From NCBI GenBank assembly GCA_023145595.1, contig JAGLDM010000413.1, positions 1-6,092 of the forward strand: 6,092 bases of DNA, read 5' to 3'. This stretch comes from Flavobacteriaceae bacterium (lineage in GTDB: Bacteria; Bacteroidota; Bacteroidia; Flavobacteriales; Flavobacteriaceae). Shown here in pieces: positions 4,858 through 6,092 of this stretch. The stretch's first letter is position 1. Every line of letters begins with the position of its first letter. The notes below the pieces were generated by a model that saw nothing but the letters and a program-made list of their open reading frames with translations, had not been told where the DNA came from and searched no databases. Both the position numbers and the translations under genes were made by a program.

Positions 4858-6092
4858 TTAGATAAAGAAATCCCATACCAAACCGAATCTAAACACCAAA
4901 TCTCGATACGGGTTGTAAGGCGCGCTATAATAGTTTCTGCCCGTAAAACTAGCGGTTACGTTTTCAAGTTTTGCATAAAAACGGGTTCTTCTTACTTGAA
5001 AATTTGCGAAAACATCGAACACAGGGAAATTGCCAAATTTTTCAGTATTCTGAATTGTAAATTCAGATAATAATGGATTGTAGTTGTTCATATAATAACT
5101 CGTGAAATACTTAAATGTAACTCCTGTTTGAAGATACATCGGCTTGTTTTTAAACAAAAAGTTGGTGTAGTAAATCGAATTTCGTGTTACAAATTCTGGA
5201 ACTCTAAAAAATGCTTGACCTTTTGAAACGTTGTTATACATGAGCGTATTATCCAAGGCGAATTTTCCAAAAGTAAATTCTTTACTTACTTTCACCTTTA
5301 AATAGTTCAAAGCCTCAGGCGCCTGCGTAGGCGAACTATTTTCATCAAAATAGGTGTAGTTGTCTATTTGAGAAATACTTGCCGATGCATTCAGCCACTT
5401 GTCTGAAATAAATTCAAAAGAAATATTTCTAATTTTTTCATTATTAAAATCATCATTTTGCCAATTGTAATCTACATAACCACTTTGAGAATGTAGAAAA
5501 TTATAATTAGGAGATTTTGAGATCAGTGAAATAGATGCTCTAACACTAGAAATACTGTCAATAGTATAATTAGCATCAGCAATAAAGTTGTTCCCTTTTA
5601 AATCTCCTGCTAAGATGGAAGAAGCACTCGCCTTGAAATTAAAACTTTTGATTGTAGCATTCCAATCAACCCCTCCAGATAAAGCAGTTCCTTTAAGGTT
5701 TTGATCGATTGTTTGACCGGGTAAAAAAACCACTCCGTTGTAGAAATGAGAGAATCTATAATAATTGCCCTTTGCTCTAAAATTTCCTAAAATTTTGGGT
5801 GAATTAAGTTCAGCATACAACTGATTATTCATTTCTTTGAGTCCGGTCTCATCGTTTACATTTTCTTCAAAAGCATCACCTAATAAGTCATTTTGCGTCA
5901 TATCAAACCCGTAATGTTTGGTTTCATACGAGTAAATATGACCTAAGGTTAGGTTTGTAAGCTTTGTTTTAACGGTATCTTTTTCCTCAATTAATTTGTA
6001 GCTATGCTCTAAATAATAGCGTTTTCCGAGAAGTTTGCTCTCTGCATCATCAAAATTCACATCCAAACGACCTCTGTCTGAATAATTGCTAT
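4858..6092 (-). CDS. Putative outer-membrane porin, C-terminal part (runs off right edge)
   Basis: The reading frame is open from the stop at 4858-4860 to the right edge, giving 410 visible residues. The TTG at 6066 is an internal Leu codon, not a start; upstream codons read SNYSDRGR in the same frame. The sequence alternates polar and hydrophobic residues with many Tyr, Phe and Asn, as in antiparallel beta-strands of a barrel. Examples are RAKGNYYRFSHFYNGVVFLP, LYLQTGVTFKYFTSYY-like segments and FANFQVRRTRFYAKLENV. It ends RFGLVWDFFI, an aromatic terminal strand like those recognised by the outer-membrane assembly machinery. This fits the 'putative porin' family common in Flavobacteriia (Pfam Porin_10, by recall), whose members are about 600-650 residues long. 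About a third, including the signal peptide, is outside the window. Substrate unknown. A TonB-dependent receptor is less likely because no plug or TonB-receptor C-terminal signature is seen. Confidence 0.75.
   Translation of the reverse strand, partial: SNYSDRGRLDVNFDDAESKLLGKRYYLEHSYKLIEEKDTVKTKLTNLTLGHIYSYETKHYGFDMTQNDLLGDAFEENVNDETGLKEMNNQLYAELNSPKILGNFRAKGNYYRFSHFYNGVVFLPGQTIDQNLKGTALSGGVDWNATIKSFNFKASASSILAGDLKGNNFIADANYTIDSISSVRASISLISKSPNYNFLHSQSGYVDYNWQNDDFNNEKIRNISFEFISDKWLNASASISQIDNYTYFDENSSPTQAPEALNYLKVKVSKEFTFGKFALDNTLMYNNVSKGQAFFRVPEFVTRNSIYYTNFLFKNKPMYLQTGVTFKYFTSYYMNNYNPLLSEFTIQNTEKFGNFPVFDVFANFQVRRTRFYAKLENVTASFTGRNYYSAPYNPYRDLVFRFGLVWDFFI

Overview
The window looks like a chromosomal segment of a member of the Bacteroidota, most likely family Flavobacteriaceae. 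The evidence is AT-rich DNA, weak or absent Shine-Dalgarno sites, a -7 promoter box of the Bacteroidota type (TAnnTTTG) ahead of a lipoprotein gene, two lipoproteins with relaxed lipoboxes, and a beta-barrel protein resembling the flavobacterial 'putative porin' family.

Layout, left to right. (1) Positions 1-283, minus strand: the N-terminal 94 residues of a lipoprotein alpha/beta hydrolase that runs off the left edge. (2) Positions 316-359: a perfect 44-bp palindrome with A/T tracts on both sides, a bidirectional intrinsic terminator. (3) Positions 366 to about 850: a decayed IS3-family insertion sequence. It keeps its left end, the first part of orfA and the middle of orfB (first catalytic Asp and a degraded second motif), but has lost the orfA/orfB middle, the orfB 3' part and the right end. 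(4) Positions 852-918: an imperfect 34/33-bp tandem duplication carrying the promoter of the next gene. (5) Positions 943-1584, plus: a YceI-domain lipoprotein with its own strong terminator. (6) Positions 1682-3166, plus: an NhaC-type Na+/H+ antiporter. (7) Positions 4802-3240, minus and convergent with nhaC: an FAD-dependent dehydrogenase of the COG2509 type. (8) Positions 4858 to the right edge, minus: the C-terminal 410 residues of an outer-membrane putative porin.

The genes look like independent housekeeping or envelope genes rather than one pathway. The YceI gene and nhaC are separated by a terminator. The porin and dehydrogenase genes are co-directional, 55 bp apart, with only a weak hairpin between them. 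I see no defence system, CRISPR array, RNA gene, phage module or other novel multi-gene system. The points most worth a second look are the history of the IS remnant (a probable deletion between short repeats), the promoter-bearing tandem duplication at its right border, and an unusual in-frame open extension after the nhaC stop codon.
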